Assembly (NCBI GenBank): GCA_002316235.1
Contig: DCDD01000079.1
Span: 1-26,793, forward strand
From: Bacteroidales bacterium UBA1064
Lineage (GTDB): Bacteria; Bacteroidota; Bacteroidia; Bacteroidales; Tenuifilaceae
Length of the DNA stretch: 26,793 nt
Direction: 5' to 3'
The first letter of the stretch is position 1. Each line of letters begins with the position of its first letter. Shown here piece by piece: positions 1 to 7,624 of this stretch. A model generated the notes under the pieces. That model was not told where the DNA came from, ran no database searches, and saw only the letters and a list, made by a program, of their open reading frames with translations. A program made the translations under genes and the position numbers.

Positions 1-1116
1 TTTATTGATGAAATTGATGCCATTGGGCGTGCACGTGGCCGAAATGCCAACTTTTCGGGCAACGACGAGCGCGAGAATACCCTCAACCAGCTGCTAACCG
101 AGATGGATGGTTTTGCCTCTAACCAGGGTGTAATCATCATTGCGGCCACCAATCGCGCCGACGTGCTGGACAAAGCTTTACTCAGAGCTGGACGGTTTGA
201 CCGCCAAATTCACGTTGAGCTGCCCGACTACAAGGAGCGCCTCGATATTTTCAAGGTACACCTCCGTCCCCTCAAGCTAGAGGGCAACGTGGATATCACC
301 TTTTTGGCCAAGCAGACACCCGGATTTTCAGGGGCAGATATTGCCAACGTATGTAACGAAGCGGCCCTGATTGCTGCCCGAAAAAACAAAAAGCAGGTGG
401 AGCGGCAGGATTTCCTCGATGCTATCGACCGTATAATTGGTGGGTTGGAGAAAAAGAATAAGATTATTTCTAAGGATGAAAAGCGCGCCATTGCCTACCA
501 TGAGGCTGGTCATGCCACCGTTAGCTGGCTGCTGGAGTATGCCAACCCGCTGGTCAAGGTTTCCATCATACCCCGTGGTATTTCGCTGGGGGCTGCATGG
601 TACTTGCCCGAGGAACGACAAATTACTACCACCGAGCAGCTGCTGGATGAAATGTGCGCAACGCTGGGCGGAAGAGCTGCAGAGGAGCTTGTTTTTGGGA
701 AAATCTCTACCGGAGCGCTCAACGACCTTGAGCGTGTTACCAAGCAGGCCTACGCCATGATTACCTACTTCGGTATGGGTGATAACTTCCGTAATATCAG
801 CTACTACGACTCTACCGGTCAGTCCGAATTCACCTTTAGTAAACCCTACAGCGAAAAAACCGCCGAGCAAATTGATGAGGAGGTGAAGGCGATAATTGAT
901 AAAGCCTACAACAGGGCAAAGGAAATACTTAGGGAGAATAGCGATGGGCACGTGAAGCTTGCCGAGCTGCTTCTTGAACGTGAGGTGATATTCAGCGAAG
1001 ATTTGGAAAAAATTTTTGGCCCCCGTAAAAGCCTCTCCCGCGAGGAGGAGCTGGCAAAAGAATTTAGCGATGAGCTAAAGAAAACCCAATCGCCAAACGA
1101 GAGCGATAATGGATGA
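1..1116 (+). CDS. ftsH: ATP-dependent zinc metalloprotease FtsH, 5' partial
   Basis: Membrane-anchored AAA+ protease that extracts and degrades misfolded membrane proteins and some regulators. The reading frame is open from base 1, so the N-terminal membrane segments and Walker A lie off the window and 371 residues remain. It opens in Walker B (FIDEIDAIG), followed by the second region of homology with arginine fingers (RAGRFDRQ). The M41 protease domain has the zinc site HEAGH at fragment residues 167-171 (bases 499-513) and the third ligand, Asp242, in the LND motif. The stretch IIPRGISLGAAWYLPEE is typical of this family. The acidic/charged tail after about residue 340 is probably disordered. 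The stop overlaps the next start by 8 bp, which indicates translational coupling with the DUF2007 gene and cdsA. Identification is firm; only the missing 5' end limits it. Confidence 0.97.
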   Translation, partial: FIDEIDAIGRARGRNANFSGNDERENTLNQLLTEMDGFASNQGVIIIAATNRADVLDKALLRAGRFDRQIHVELPDYKERLDIFKVHLRPLKLEGNVDITFLAKQTPGFSGADIANVCNEAALIAARKNKKQVERQDFLDAIDRIIGGLEKKNKIISKDEKRAIAYHEAGHATVSWLLEYANPLVKVSIIPRGISLGAAWYLPEERQITTTEQLLDEMCATLGGRAAEELVFGKISTGALNDLERVTKQAYAMITYFGMGDNFRNISYYDSTGQSEFTFSKPYSEKTAEQIDEEVKAIIDKAYNRAKEILRENSDGHVKLAELLLEREVIFSEDLEKIFGPRKSLSREEELAKEFSDELKKTQSPNESDNG

Positions 1117-1312
1117 TAGCTGGATAAAGGTTTTTTCAACTTCTCTACCCTGGCAAGCCGAAATGGCCAAGCAGGTGCTTGAGGAGAATGGAATTGAAGC
1201 GGTTGTTATAAACCAGCAGGATTCCAGCTTTTTTTTTGGTGAGGCCATGGTTTACGTTGAGGGAAAATGGGAGGATCAAGCAAAAGAACTGTTAAAAGGT
1301 ATTGGTAGTTGA
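1109..1312 (+). CDS. DUF2007-family small protein
   Basis: A 67-residue soluble protein with the DUF2007 pattern: an N-terminal beta strand (WIKVFST), a helix containing EAEMAKQVLEENGI-like residues (here QAEMAKQVLEENGIEAVV), then a strand and a final helix (WEDQAKELLKG). The family is annotated as a putative signal-transducing protein of GlnB-like fold, but its biochemical role is not established. Its start lies inside the end of ftsH (8-bp overlap) and its stop overlaps the cdsA start in a TTGA tetranucleotide, so it is almost certainly made together with both. Position between a membrane protease and a phospholipid enzyme suggests a regulatory role in membrane homeostasis, which is inference only. 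There is no signal peptide or membrane segment. Confidence 0.85.
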   Translation: MDDSWIKVFSTSLPWQAEMAKQVLEENGIEAVVINQQDSSFFFGEAMVYVEGKWEDQAKELLKGIGS

Positions 1313-2136
1313 CTGAATTCTTAAAACGCACCATCAGCGGGTTAATCTTTGTTGTTACTATTACCGGAGCATTGGTAATAGGTCATGTTGCTTTTTTTAT
1401 TGTTTTCCTCGGGCTAATGGTAGCTACTCAGTACGAATTCTATAAAATGACTTTCAAAACCCATCTGCGGCCTCAGATACTTCTTGGACTTTTTATAGGC
1501 ATCGCCCTGTTTTCATGGTCATTTCTGTACTCCCTCGGAAAGGTTGAACAAATTACCATTTTTGGTTTCATTCCGCTACTGGGCGGCATCTTTGTAGTGG
1601 AGCTCTACCGTAACCAGCATAAACCAATTCAGAATATTGCCGTAACCCTGCTGGGTATTATTTATATTGCTGTCCCGCTTAGCCTGGTAAACTTTATTGT
1701 AATAAATGGTTCCTCCACAAGAATTTCCTACAGCCCAAACATTTTGCTGGGATTACTTTTTCTTATTTGGAGCAACGATACCGGAGCCTACCTGCTGGGC
1801 GTGAGCATGGGAAAACACAAACTATTTCCTCGTATTTCGCCTAAAAAAACTTGGGAGGGTTTTGTCGGCGGGCTGCTCCTCACCATGATTGTGTCGTGGG
1901 TAGATGCAATAATTTTCCCAGAGGTAGCCTTTAAACATTGGCTTGTGATTGGGGTCATCACAGCTATAGTTGGTGCTTTTGGCGATTTGGTGGAATCAAT
2001 GTTCAAGCGAAGTGTTGGAGTGAAGGATTCTGGTAAGTTTCTTCCAAGCCATGGCGGATTTCTCGATAGGTTTGATGCCTTTCTGCTGGTTATTCCTTTT
2101 GTTTACGCCTATCTTGAGGTAATGATGTTAATTTAA
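1309..2136 (+). CDS. cdsA: Phosphatidate cytidylyltransferase
   Basis: Makes CDP-diacylglycerol from phosphatidic acid and CTP, the branch point for all phospholipids, in the inner membrane. The 275-residue product is a polytopic membrane protein of normal family length. It has SPKKTWEGFVGG around residues 178-189 and, at residues 225-258, the CDS signature containing FKR, KDSGKFLPSHGG and LDRFD, whose acidic residues bind the metal. The start is TTG, overlapping the previous stop as TTGA. No ATG in frame lies nearby that would keep the hydrophobic N-terminus (LKRTISGLIFVVTITGAL), so the TTG is preferred. The gene is followed after 12 bp by psd, and the two act in the same pathway. Confidence 0.95.
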   Translation: MTEFLKRTISGLIFVVTITGALVIGHVAFFIVFLGLMVATQYEFYKMTFKTHLRPQILLGLFIGIALFSWSFLYSLGKVEQITIFGFIPLLGGIFVVELYRNQHKPIQNIAVTLLGIIYIAVPLSLVNFIVINGSSTRISYSPNILLGLLFLIWSNDTGAYLLGVSMGKHKLFPRISPKKTWEGFVGGLLLTMIVSWVDAIIFPEVAFKHWLVIGVITAIVGAFGDLVESMFKRSVGVKDSGKFLPSHGGFLDRFDAFLLVIPFVYAYLEVMMLI

Positions 2137-2148
2137 TTACGCTTACCC

Positions 2149-2796
2149 ATGAAGATACACCGGGAGGGACTCGTTTTTCTGGCTGTAAGCCTTATTATTT
2201 TGGCGGCGTTAAACGTAGCTGTTGGCCTTATTTTACCTGAAGTTACATACTTTTTAGCTCCCCTTTCGTTACTGATACTGCTGTTTCTGGTCAGATTTTT
2301 CAGGATTCCCATGCGTGGCTTTTCGCCCAACAACGAGTATATTTACTCCCCAGCTGATGGAACTGTAGTGGCTATTGAGGAGGTTGAAGAGAATGAGTAC
2401 CTTAAAACCCGTTGCATTCAGGTTTCGGTATTCATGTCAATTTGGAATGTTCACATCAACTGGTTCCCCACCACTGGCACCATTAAATACTATAAGTACC
2501 ATCCCGGCGACTACCTGGTGGCATGGCATCCAAAATCATCGTCTCACAACGAACGAACTACCGTAGTAGTTGAACGTAGCGATGGAACCAAAATTCTCAT
2601 CAGGCAGATTGCAGGGGCGTTAGCACGTCGGATTGTGTGCTACGCAAAACCGGGCCAATCAATAGAGCAGGGCTCGGAGTTGGGGTTTATCAAGTTTGGC
2701 TCAAGGGTTGACCTTTTCCTACCCTTAAATGCAAATGTTGAGGTGAAGTTGAACGATAGAGTTGTGGGCAAGCAAACGGTAATTGCCCGACTTTAG
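2149..2796 (+). CDS. psd: Phosphatidylserine decarboxylase proenzyme (short, PSD-A type)
   Basis: Converts phosphatidylserine to phosphatidylethanolamine using a self-generated pyruvoyl group. The 215-residue length fits the short class found in alpha-proteobacteria and Bacteroidota, not the roughly 320-residue E. coli type. Two hydrophobic segments occupy residues about 8-45. The conserved SIWNVHINWFP block has His102. The self-cleavage site is the FGS motif, Gly184-Ser185 (bases 2698-2703), which would leave a C-terminal alpha chain of about 31 residues. It lies 12 bp after cdsA, in the same operon. The partner pssA, needed to make the substrate, is not in the window. The gene ends 5 bp before the stop of the convergent lipoprotein gene, leaving no room for a separate terminator. 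Confidence 0.94.
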   Translation: MKIHREGLVFLAVSLIILAALNVAVGLILPEVTYFLAPLSLLILLFLVRFFRIPMRGFSPNNEYIYSPADGTVVAIEEVEENEYLKTRCIQVSVFMSIWNVHINWFPTTGTIKYYKYHPGDYLVAWHPKSSSHNERTTVVVERSDGTKILIRQIAGALARRIVCYAKPGQSIEQGSELGFIKFGSRVDLFLPLNANVEVKLNDRVVGKQTVIARL

Positions 2797-2801
2797 CAGG
2801 T

Positions 2802-3323
2802 TTAATCGGCATAGCTCGAGAAAACTATCTCCCTTACCTTTCCCTTGTTGTTAAAGATAAAGTTGAACGTTCTACCATAGTACTCGTTCGAAATCACCAG
2901 GGTATCGCTGCTTGACTCATTAATGTTGCTGATTGCCTTAAGCAGCTGGTCACGGGTAAGCCCAACCGAGATTCCGTTTACCAGCTTAATTTCCGGATTT
3001 ACAATTTTCCCGGCCATGAGCATTTCCCGATTAAAGTAGGTTTTGTAAACAAACAGCTCACTTTTCTTGTAGCTAAACTTGTAAATGGTGTCTGTTCTGC
3101 TAGGCTCATGAACATTGCGACGAGCAAATCGGGTTATTTTTGTTCGCGCTGGAAGCTGGGTGGTGAATGCTTGAATACTTTCGTCGTGGCCAAATGGTGC
3201 CTTGAGGAATTCCTGCTTGCTAATGCCCTGATTGGTTGTGGTTACCTTGCTCACGCTGTTACATGAGTTGCCTGCAACGAGGAGTAAAACTGTGTAGCAC
3301 GCTATTTTTACTGCGGTATTCAT
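2802..3323 (-). CDS. Probable lipoprotein, unknown function
   Basis: A 173-residue protein that I do not recognise. The frame extends upstream, but the ATG at 3323 is preferred because it begins a classic signal peptide (MNTAVKIACYTVLLLVAG). It is followed by Cys21 in a loose lipobox (GNSC), so lipid attachment is likely but not certain. The mature part has a KITRFARRNVHE stretch and a C-terminal half with GISVGLTRDQLLKAI, then beta-rich segments including YYGRTFNFIFNNKGKV. That pattern faintly resembles SmpA/OmlA-type small periplasmic domains, but this is weak. A TAGATTTG -7 box sits 22 bp upstream of the ATG, so it probably has its own promoter in the short gap behind the EamA gene. Confidence 0.7.
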   Translation of the reverse strand: MNTAVKIACYTVLLLVAGNSCNSVSKVTTTNQGISKQEFLKAPFGHDESIQAFTTQLPARTKITRFARRNVHEPSRTDTIYKFSYKKSELFVYKTYFNREMLMAGKIVNPEIKLVNGISVGLTRDQLLKAISNINESSSDTLVISNEYYGRTFNFIFNNKGKVREIVFSSYAD

Positions 3324-3344
3324 GGTTGGAATTTTTTGCTCAAA

Positions 3345-3378
3345 CAAATCTACACTTTTTTGTGAAATTTGTGGCAAA
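3345..3378 (-). promoter_or_regulatory. Candidate Bacteroidota promoter for the 2802-3323 lipoprotein
   Basis: On the minus strand the -7 box TAGATTTG (3345-3352) matches TAnnTTTG. A TTTG -33 box lies at 3375-3378 with a 22-bp spacer, slightly longer than the usual 19-21. The element begins inside the end of the 3389-4312 gene's 3' neighbourhood and fits a leader of about 15 nt before the ATG at 3323. Confidence 0.45.
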
Positions 3379-3388
3379 ATTGGGTAAT

Positions 3389-4312
3389 CTATAAAAAGAA
3401 AGTAACCACTCCAACAACCGATACAATTGCTCCTGCAACTTCTCTAAATGTTATTTTCTCTTTAAGGAGAACCGCCGATGGTGCAATAATAAGCACCGGG
3501 ACTATGGACATTAGGGCAGAGGCTACACCGGTGCTGGTGTAGCGAACAGCTAGCAGCGAGAAAGATACTCCCAGAAATGGCCCAAAGAACGATCCAACCG
3601 TTATCCGACGCATAGCCCCGGCGTTTTTTACGGCTACAAGCAGATTGCCAGACTTATGCATGAAGAGCAGCACTGCGGCAAAGCCTACTATTCCGGTGAT
3701 AACCCTTATTTGAACCGAGGCAACTACGTCGTAACCCGCCATTCCATACTTGCTGAGAACCAGCCCGCCAGCCTGGCCAACTGCACCACCAAATGCCAGT
3801 AACAGCCCGGGGATTGAATACCCGAACTTGATTTTACGACCGATAATCTTACTGCCGTTGGGGGTCTTTTCGCTTCTAAGAACTACCATTGCAATGCCAA
3901 TGAAAATCAGCAGCATGCCCAGGGCTTGCTTTAGGGTGAGCGTTTCGCCCATTGATAGCCAGCCTATTCCCGCAGCAATTGGCGGTGACAACGACATGAT
4001 AAGCATCGAAATACGAGCACCTACCAGCACGTATGACTGAAACAGGAATAGATCACCCATAACAAAGCCCACCAAGCCCGAAAGCGATAGCCATAGCCAC
4101 TGATGCCCTCCGGCATCAGTAGGCAATAGTAAACCTCTGGCAAATAATGAGTAAAGGCTTAAAAAAATGAAGGCCAGAACCAGCCTGATAAAATTTACCG
4201 ATAGGGAGCCTACTGTTTTGCTTGCCGATTCAAAGGCCAACGAGGTTACTGTCCAAAAAACTGCGGTTAGCAATGCGGCCAACTCGCCCGTGTGCGAACT
4301 TATGAAATCCAC
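3389..4312 (-). CDS. EamA-domain (DMT superfamily) transporter
   Basis: A 307-residue integral membrane protein of the drug/metabolite transporter superfamily. It is built from two EamA repeats of about 140 residues, each predicted to give five helices (10 in total). The first repeat begins ELAALLTAVFWTVTSLAF. The second includes LGVSFSLLAVRYTSTGVA and PVLIIAPSAVLLKEKIT, the usual proline-rich C-terminal signature of the fold. A charged loop around residues 145-165 (RSEKTPNGSKIIGRKIK) separates the repeats. The substrate cannot be deduced: members export amino acids, purines or other metabolites. It is divergent from the 4515 gene and 65 bp upstream of the minus-strand lipoprotein. No promoter match was evident for it. 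Confidence 0.88.
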   Translation of the reverse strand: MDFISSHTGELAALLTAVFWTVTSLAFESASKTVGSLSVNFIRLVLAFIFLSLYSLFARGLLLPTDAGGHQWLWLSLSGLVGFVMGDLFLFQSYVLVGARISMLIMSLSPPIAAGIGWLSMGETLTLKQALGMLLIFIGIAMVVLRSEKTPNGSKIIGRKIKFGYSIPGLLLAFGGAVGQAGGLVLSKYGMAGYDVVASVQIRVITGIVGFAAVLLFMHKSGNLLVAVKNAGAMRRITVGSFFGPFLGVSFSLLAVRYTSTGVASALMSIVPVLIIAPSAVLLKEKITFREVAGAIVSVVGVVTFFL

Positions 4313-4423
4313 TTTTTTTTAAATTTGCTTCCCCGTTGGAGAACAATTTCCCTGAATAGCTTAATCGGTCGAGAAAATTTATTTCGTCATGCTAAAAATC
4401 AGCCCAACAAACCAGGTTGACCT

Positions 4424-4454
4424 GTTGGTATGCTAAAATTTATTCTTATACTTG
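4424..4454 (+). promoter_or_regulatory. Candidate promoter for the AI-2E family gene
   Basis: GTTG at 4424-4427, a 19-bp spacer, then TATACTTG at 4447-4454. This is one base off TAnnTTTG and one base off TTTG, at the preferred spacing. It predicts a leader of about 50 nt to the ATG at 4515. A TTG at 4452 that could be read as an in-frame start falls inside this -7 box, which argues against that start. Confidence 0.45.
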
Positions 4455-4514
4455 CACTATCCTTTCCAGAAGATACGGTTAGCTGTAAGCAGCATTTGTA
4501 GAAAATTTCATGCG

Positions 4515-5618
4515 ATGAACAAGCTTGTTAAGTACATCATTATCGTTTTTGTAGTTGCAGCGGTAGCCTTTCTTCTCTGGTATTTCTCATCTATTGTAGC
4601 CTACATTCTGATCTCAGCAGTGCTGAGCTTAATGGGTAAACCCATTGTAGATGGGGTTTGTAGGCTGAAAATTAGGAACTGGCATCCACCCAAGGCAGTA
4701 GGCGCTACCTGCGCGCTTATTGTTATCTGGGTGCTGTTTGTGGCATTTTTTAGCTTTATGATACCTCTGGTGGTTTCGCAGTTTAACTCCCTTAGCGGAG
4801 TTGACGTTGGCACACTAGTCAATAGGTTTGCCCATCCAATTGCCGGACTGCAGGAATTCATCCAAAACTACCTACCAGCTAGCGCCAAGGAGTTTTCCAT
4901 TGAGGAGTACCTGACATCAAAAATCAGCACCTTTTTTACTACATCCATGATTGCCAACCTGTTCAGCTCTACGGCGAACTTCGTCGTTAACCTGGGCATC
5001 GCTCTTTTTGCCATATCATTCATTACCTTCTTCTTCCTAAAGGACGATACCCTTTTTTACAACGGGGTAATCCTGCTTTTCCCGTCAAGATTTGAACAGC
5101 AGCTGTCGCATGCTTTATCAAGCATAAACAGGCTGCTCCGACGCTACTTTATTGGGCTCCTAATAGAGAGCACCCTGATCATGCTGCTTGATACCCTCTG
5201 GCTTGTACTCATTGGTCTTCATTTTCAAACGGCAATAGTGATTGGGCTGATTATCGGCATTCTAAACGTTATTCCTTATGTTGGCCCCCTTATCGGCATT
5301 ATAATTGGAACGCTAATAGGGTTGGCTTCCCAGCTGCAGCTGATTTCGGCTGCCGAATTGCTGCCCCTTACTCTTTGGATGGTTGGAGCCATGCTTGCCA
5401 CCAAGCTAATCGACGATGCGGTTTTTCAACCTGTGATTTATGGGAACAGCGTCAAATCTCATCCCCTCGAAATTTTCCTGGTAATTCTTATTGCGGGCAG
5501 CCTTGCCGGCGTTCTGGGAATGCTTCTGGCAATTCCTGCCTACACGGTACTTAGGGTTTTTGCCAAGGAGTTTTTTAATAACTTCAGGCTGGTTCAAAAA
5601 ATTACAGAGAAAATTTAG
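4515..5618 (+). CDS. AI-2E family transporter (PerM/UPF0118-like membrane protein)
   Basis: A 367-residue polytopic membrane protein of the AI-2E transporter family (PerM/TqsA-like). It has an N-terminal pair of helices (KYIIIVFVVAAVAFLLWYFS), a long central soluble region of about residues 80-160, and a C-terminal helix bundle. The bundle carries family signatures such as FFLKDD, LLIESTLIMLLDTLWLVLIG, GILNVIPYVGPLIG and the final PVIYGNSVKSHPLEIF. Family members have been linked to autoinducer-2 or indole export and to sodium/proton antiport; the substrate here is unknown. The ATG at 4515 is chosen over an upstream in-frame TTG at 4452 because the latter lies in the apparent promoter and adds a non-conserved charged stretch. 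Confidence 0.88.
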   Translation: MNKLVKYIIIVFVVAAVAFLLWYFSSIVAYILISAVLSLMGKPIVDGVCRLKIRNWHPPKAVGATCALIVIWVLFVAFFSFMIPLVVSQFNSLSGVDVGTLVNRFAHPIAGLQEFIQNYLPASAKEFSIEEYLTSKISTFFTTSMIANLFSSTANFVVNLGIALFAISFITFFFLKDDTLFYNGVILLFPSRFEQQLSHALSSINRLLRRYFIGLLIESTLIMLLDTLWLVLIGLHFQTAIVIGLIIGILNVIPYVGPLIGIIIGTLIGLASQLQLISAAELLPLTLWMVGAMLATKLIDDAVFQPVIYGNSVKSHPLEIFLVILIAGSLAGVLGMLLAIPAYTVLRVFAKEFFNNFRLVQKITEKI

Positions 5619-5640
5619 CGTTTACTGATGTAAAAGTGTA

Positions 5641-5671
5641 TTTTTACTGCTATAAAACAACTATATGTTTG
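5641..5671 (+). promoter_or_regulatory. Candidate promoter for the PKD/T9SS cargo gene
   Basis: TATGTTTG at 5664-5671 is a full match to the Bacteroidota -7 consensus TAnnTTTG. At exactly 19 bp upstream the sequence is TTTT (5641-5644), one base off TTTG. It predicts a leader of about 60 nt before the ATG at 5738. Confidence 0.4.
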
Positions 5672-5737
5672 TAACTTACTAGTTGATAAACGCTTCACTC
5701 ACTATAGATTTATCAGGAAAATTTAACAGAAAACCTC

Positions 5738-6679
5738 ATGCTCGTAAATTCTCATCTAAAAAACGGCTTTTTGCTGCTGGCAGGTCTTTTGGTATCGAAT
5801 GCAGCAATTGCCCAGGAGAACCTTGAAGCTGACTCCATTTTTACCTGGAAGCTGGTTGAGCTTACCAACCCCAGCTCGCATAGCTGCATTCAATTTATTC
5901 CCCGAGTCGATATTACTCCGGTTAGCTGGGACTTCGGCGATGGAAGTCCAGCCTCAGCCGACGTTAGCCCTGTTCATACTTACACCTACGTTAGCTGGAG
6001 CGACAGCGTTGAGGTTACGCTTACCTATACCGCAGGCGGAGCCAATACGGTTAAAACCCGTCAGATACCCTTAAGCCCGGCCTACTTTCATTGTATTCAT
6101 GACTCCAATCTGGGACAAGCGGCCTCCTTTAAGTATATTTTTAGGAATGCATACATGATTGATAACAACCCAGGTAACCTTGGAAATCTTCATTTCTCAT
6201 GGACCATTGATTCAGAACCCCTTGCCGAGAATACCTTTAGCAATCCGGACCTGGGGCAATGGCCAAATATTTACTACACCTTTTTAAACGGAGGAACCCA
6301 CCAGGTTAAACTCGAAGTTTACAATACTACTAATGCTACAGAAGTTGCCGGATTCACCCATACCCTAACTGTAACTCCCGACCTTTCGGCTGGCGTAGTT
6401 AAGCTGGAAAATATTCCCAACGTTTTTACTCCTAACGGTGACGGGGTGAATGATACGTTTACGGTTAATACTAGCGGAACGGGCTGGTTTGTGCTTAGAA
6501 TCCTGTCCCGTTCGGGTGGGCTGCTCTATAAAAGTGAGTCGAGCACACTTATATGGGATGGCCGTAACAGCCAGGGAGAAGAGTTGCCAGAGGGTATTTA
6601 CTACTATATAATTGAGGATACAACCGGCCAATACGAAACTGCAACTGGGTTTATCTACATTTTCAGGGGGAAAAAGTAA
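5738..6679 (+). CDS. PKD-domain protein with T9SS type B (gliding motility-associated) sorting domain
   Basis: A 313-residue secreted protein. It begins with a signal peptide (KNGFLLLAGLLVSNAAIAQ, cleavage after about residue 25). Next is a PKD-type domain with the hallmark WDFGDGSP around residues 67-74 and HTYTY after it, then a second beta-rich region of residues about 120-220. The C-terminal domain of about 85 residues begins NVFTPNGDGVNDTF (from residue 228), includes LIWDGRNSQGEELPEGIYYY, and ends GFIYIFRGKK. This is the CHU_C / type B signal that sends proteins through T9SS. Cys residues at HSCIQF and FHCIHD could pair in the exported protein. No porP/sprF gene sits beside it, unlike the giant adhesin at 18359. 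The role is probably cell-surface or extracellular; the ligand is unknown. Confidence 0.85.
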   Translation: MLVNSHLKNGFLLLAGLLVSNAAIAQENLEADSIFTWKLVELTNPSSHSCIQFIPRVDITPVSWDFGDGSPASADVSPVHTYTYVSWSDSVEVTLTYTAGGANTVKTRQIPLSPAYFHCIHDSNLGQAASFKYIFRNAYMIDNNPGNLGNLHFSWTIDSEPLAENTFSNPDLGQWPNIYYTFLNGGTHQVKLEVYNTTNATEVAGFTHTLTVTPDLSAGVVKLENIPNVFTPNGDGVNDTFTVNTSGTGWFVLRILSRSGGLLYKSESSTLIWDGRNSQGEELPEGIYYYIIEDTTGQYETATGFIYIFRGKK

Positions 6680-6830
6680 CATCCTGTAAATTTAACGTAT
6701 CCATAGCTGTTGGGCTCATGCGGATGTTTATGAAGCCTCGTAACACCTCATTAGGGATGCAGGCAGGGTTGAACGGCAGATTTACCTGTAAGCGAAAGGT
6801 AATTAACTTTTTAACTTAATTTAGAAAACT

Positions 6831-7580
6831 ATGGCTTTACTTGAAGAATTTGAGAAACAGGGGAACTGGCTATTCAGGTACAGGGGCGTGCTACCACTTA
6901 TAATTTTGGCTGTAGGGGCTTTCATCTACATACGAGCTGAACTTAACCCTAGCCCATCATCATTTATGGAGGTTAATAGCTATAAGTCGATTTACGAAAT
7001 ATCCTGCCTGCTCGTCAGCCTCTTTGGACTGGCCATAAGGGTTTACACAATTGGGCATACTCCAAGCAAAACTTCAGGTCGAAACATAAAGGAACAGGTA
7101 GCCGAATCGCTCAACACTACTGGCATATACTCAGTCGTCAGACACCCGCTCTACCTCGGGAATTTTTTCATGTGGCTAGGTCCTGCCATGCTGACTGCAA
7201 ACTTTTGGTTTATCGTTTCATTCTGCCTGGCATACTGGATTTACTACGAACGGATTATGTTTGCCGAGGAGCAATTTCTTAGGCGAAAATTTGGCGAAGC
7301 CTATACGGAGTGGGCTAGTAGAGTTCCTGCCTTTATTCCCTGTTTTAAGCATTTTAAGAAGCCGTGCCATTCATTCTGCACTAGGAAGGTGGTGGCTAAG
7401 GAAAAAAATGGGTTGCTGGCTGTTTTCCTAATTTTCTGCTCGTTTAATGTAGTTGGCGAGCTTGTGCATAAGGGTAAGCACCACTTCAACATGATTTTTA
7501 TTGGGATGTGCATCTTGTCTATAGTGCTTTACATAGTTGTTAAAATTTTCAGGAAGAAGATAAATCTTGTAAAGCAGTAG
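6831..7580 (+). CDS. ICMT-fold membrane methyltransferase, probable lipid A phosphate methyltransferase
   Basis: A 249-residue integral membrane protein of the isoprenylcysteine carboxyl methyltransferase/PEMT superfamily. Hydrophobic segments lie near residues 18-36, 48-70, 108-125 and 127-145, with two further ones in the C-terminal extension (about 190-210 and 218-240). The SAM-binding signature is visible: RHPLYLGN from Arg104, and the FAEEQFLRRKFG block with Glu146-Glu147. The GHTPSKTSGRNIKEQVAE stretch matches my recollection of Bacteroidota proteins annotated as lipid A phosphate methyltransferase, related to Leptospira LmtA. Such enzymes cap the lipid A 1-phosphate with a methyl group and lower surface charge. 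The exact substrate is inference; the fold is clear. It stands alone between T9SS cargo and the convergent O-methyltransferase. Confidence 0.8.
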   Translation: MALLEEFEKQGNWLFRYRGVLPLIILAVGAFIYIRAELNPSPSSFMEVNSYKSIYEISCLLVSLFGLAIRVYTIGHTPSKTSGRNIKEQVAESLNTTGIYSVVRHPLYLGNFFMWLGPAMLTANFWFIVSFCLAYWIYYERIMFAEEQFLRRKFGEAYTEWASRVPAFIPCFKHFKKPCHSFCTRKVVAKEKNGLLAVFLIFCSFNVVGELVHKGKHHFNMIFIGMCILSIVLYIVVKIFRKKINLVKQ

Positions 7581-7624
7581 TAAAGACAATTTGCTAAAGC
7601 TGGTTTTCCCTGCTTACATTCCAG

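Noticed and set aside
328..951. Minus-strand ORF of 207 codons across ftsH
   Set aside because: It is opposite a strongly conserved M41 protease domain and has no recognisable domain of its own.
4452..4514. Upstream TTG start that would lengthen the AI-2E family protein by 21 residues
   Set aside because: The TTG lies inside the predicted -7 box and the added residues are not part of the family N-terminus; the ATG at 4515 is better.
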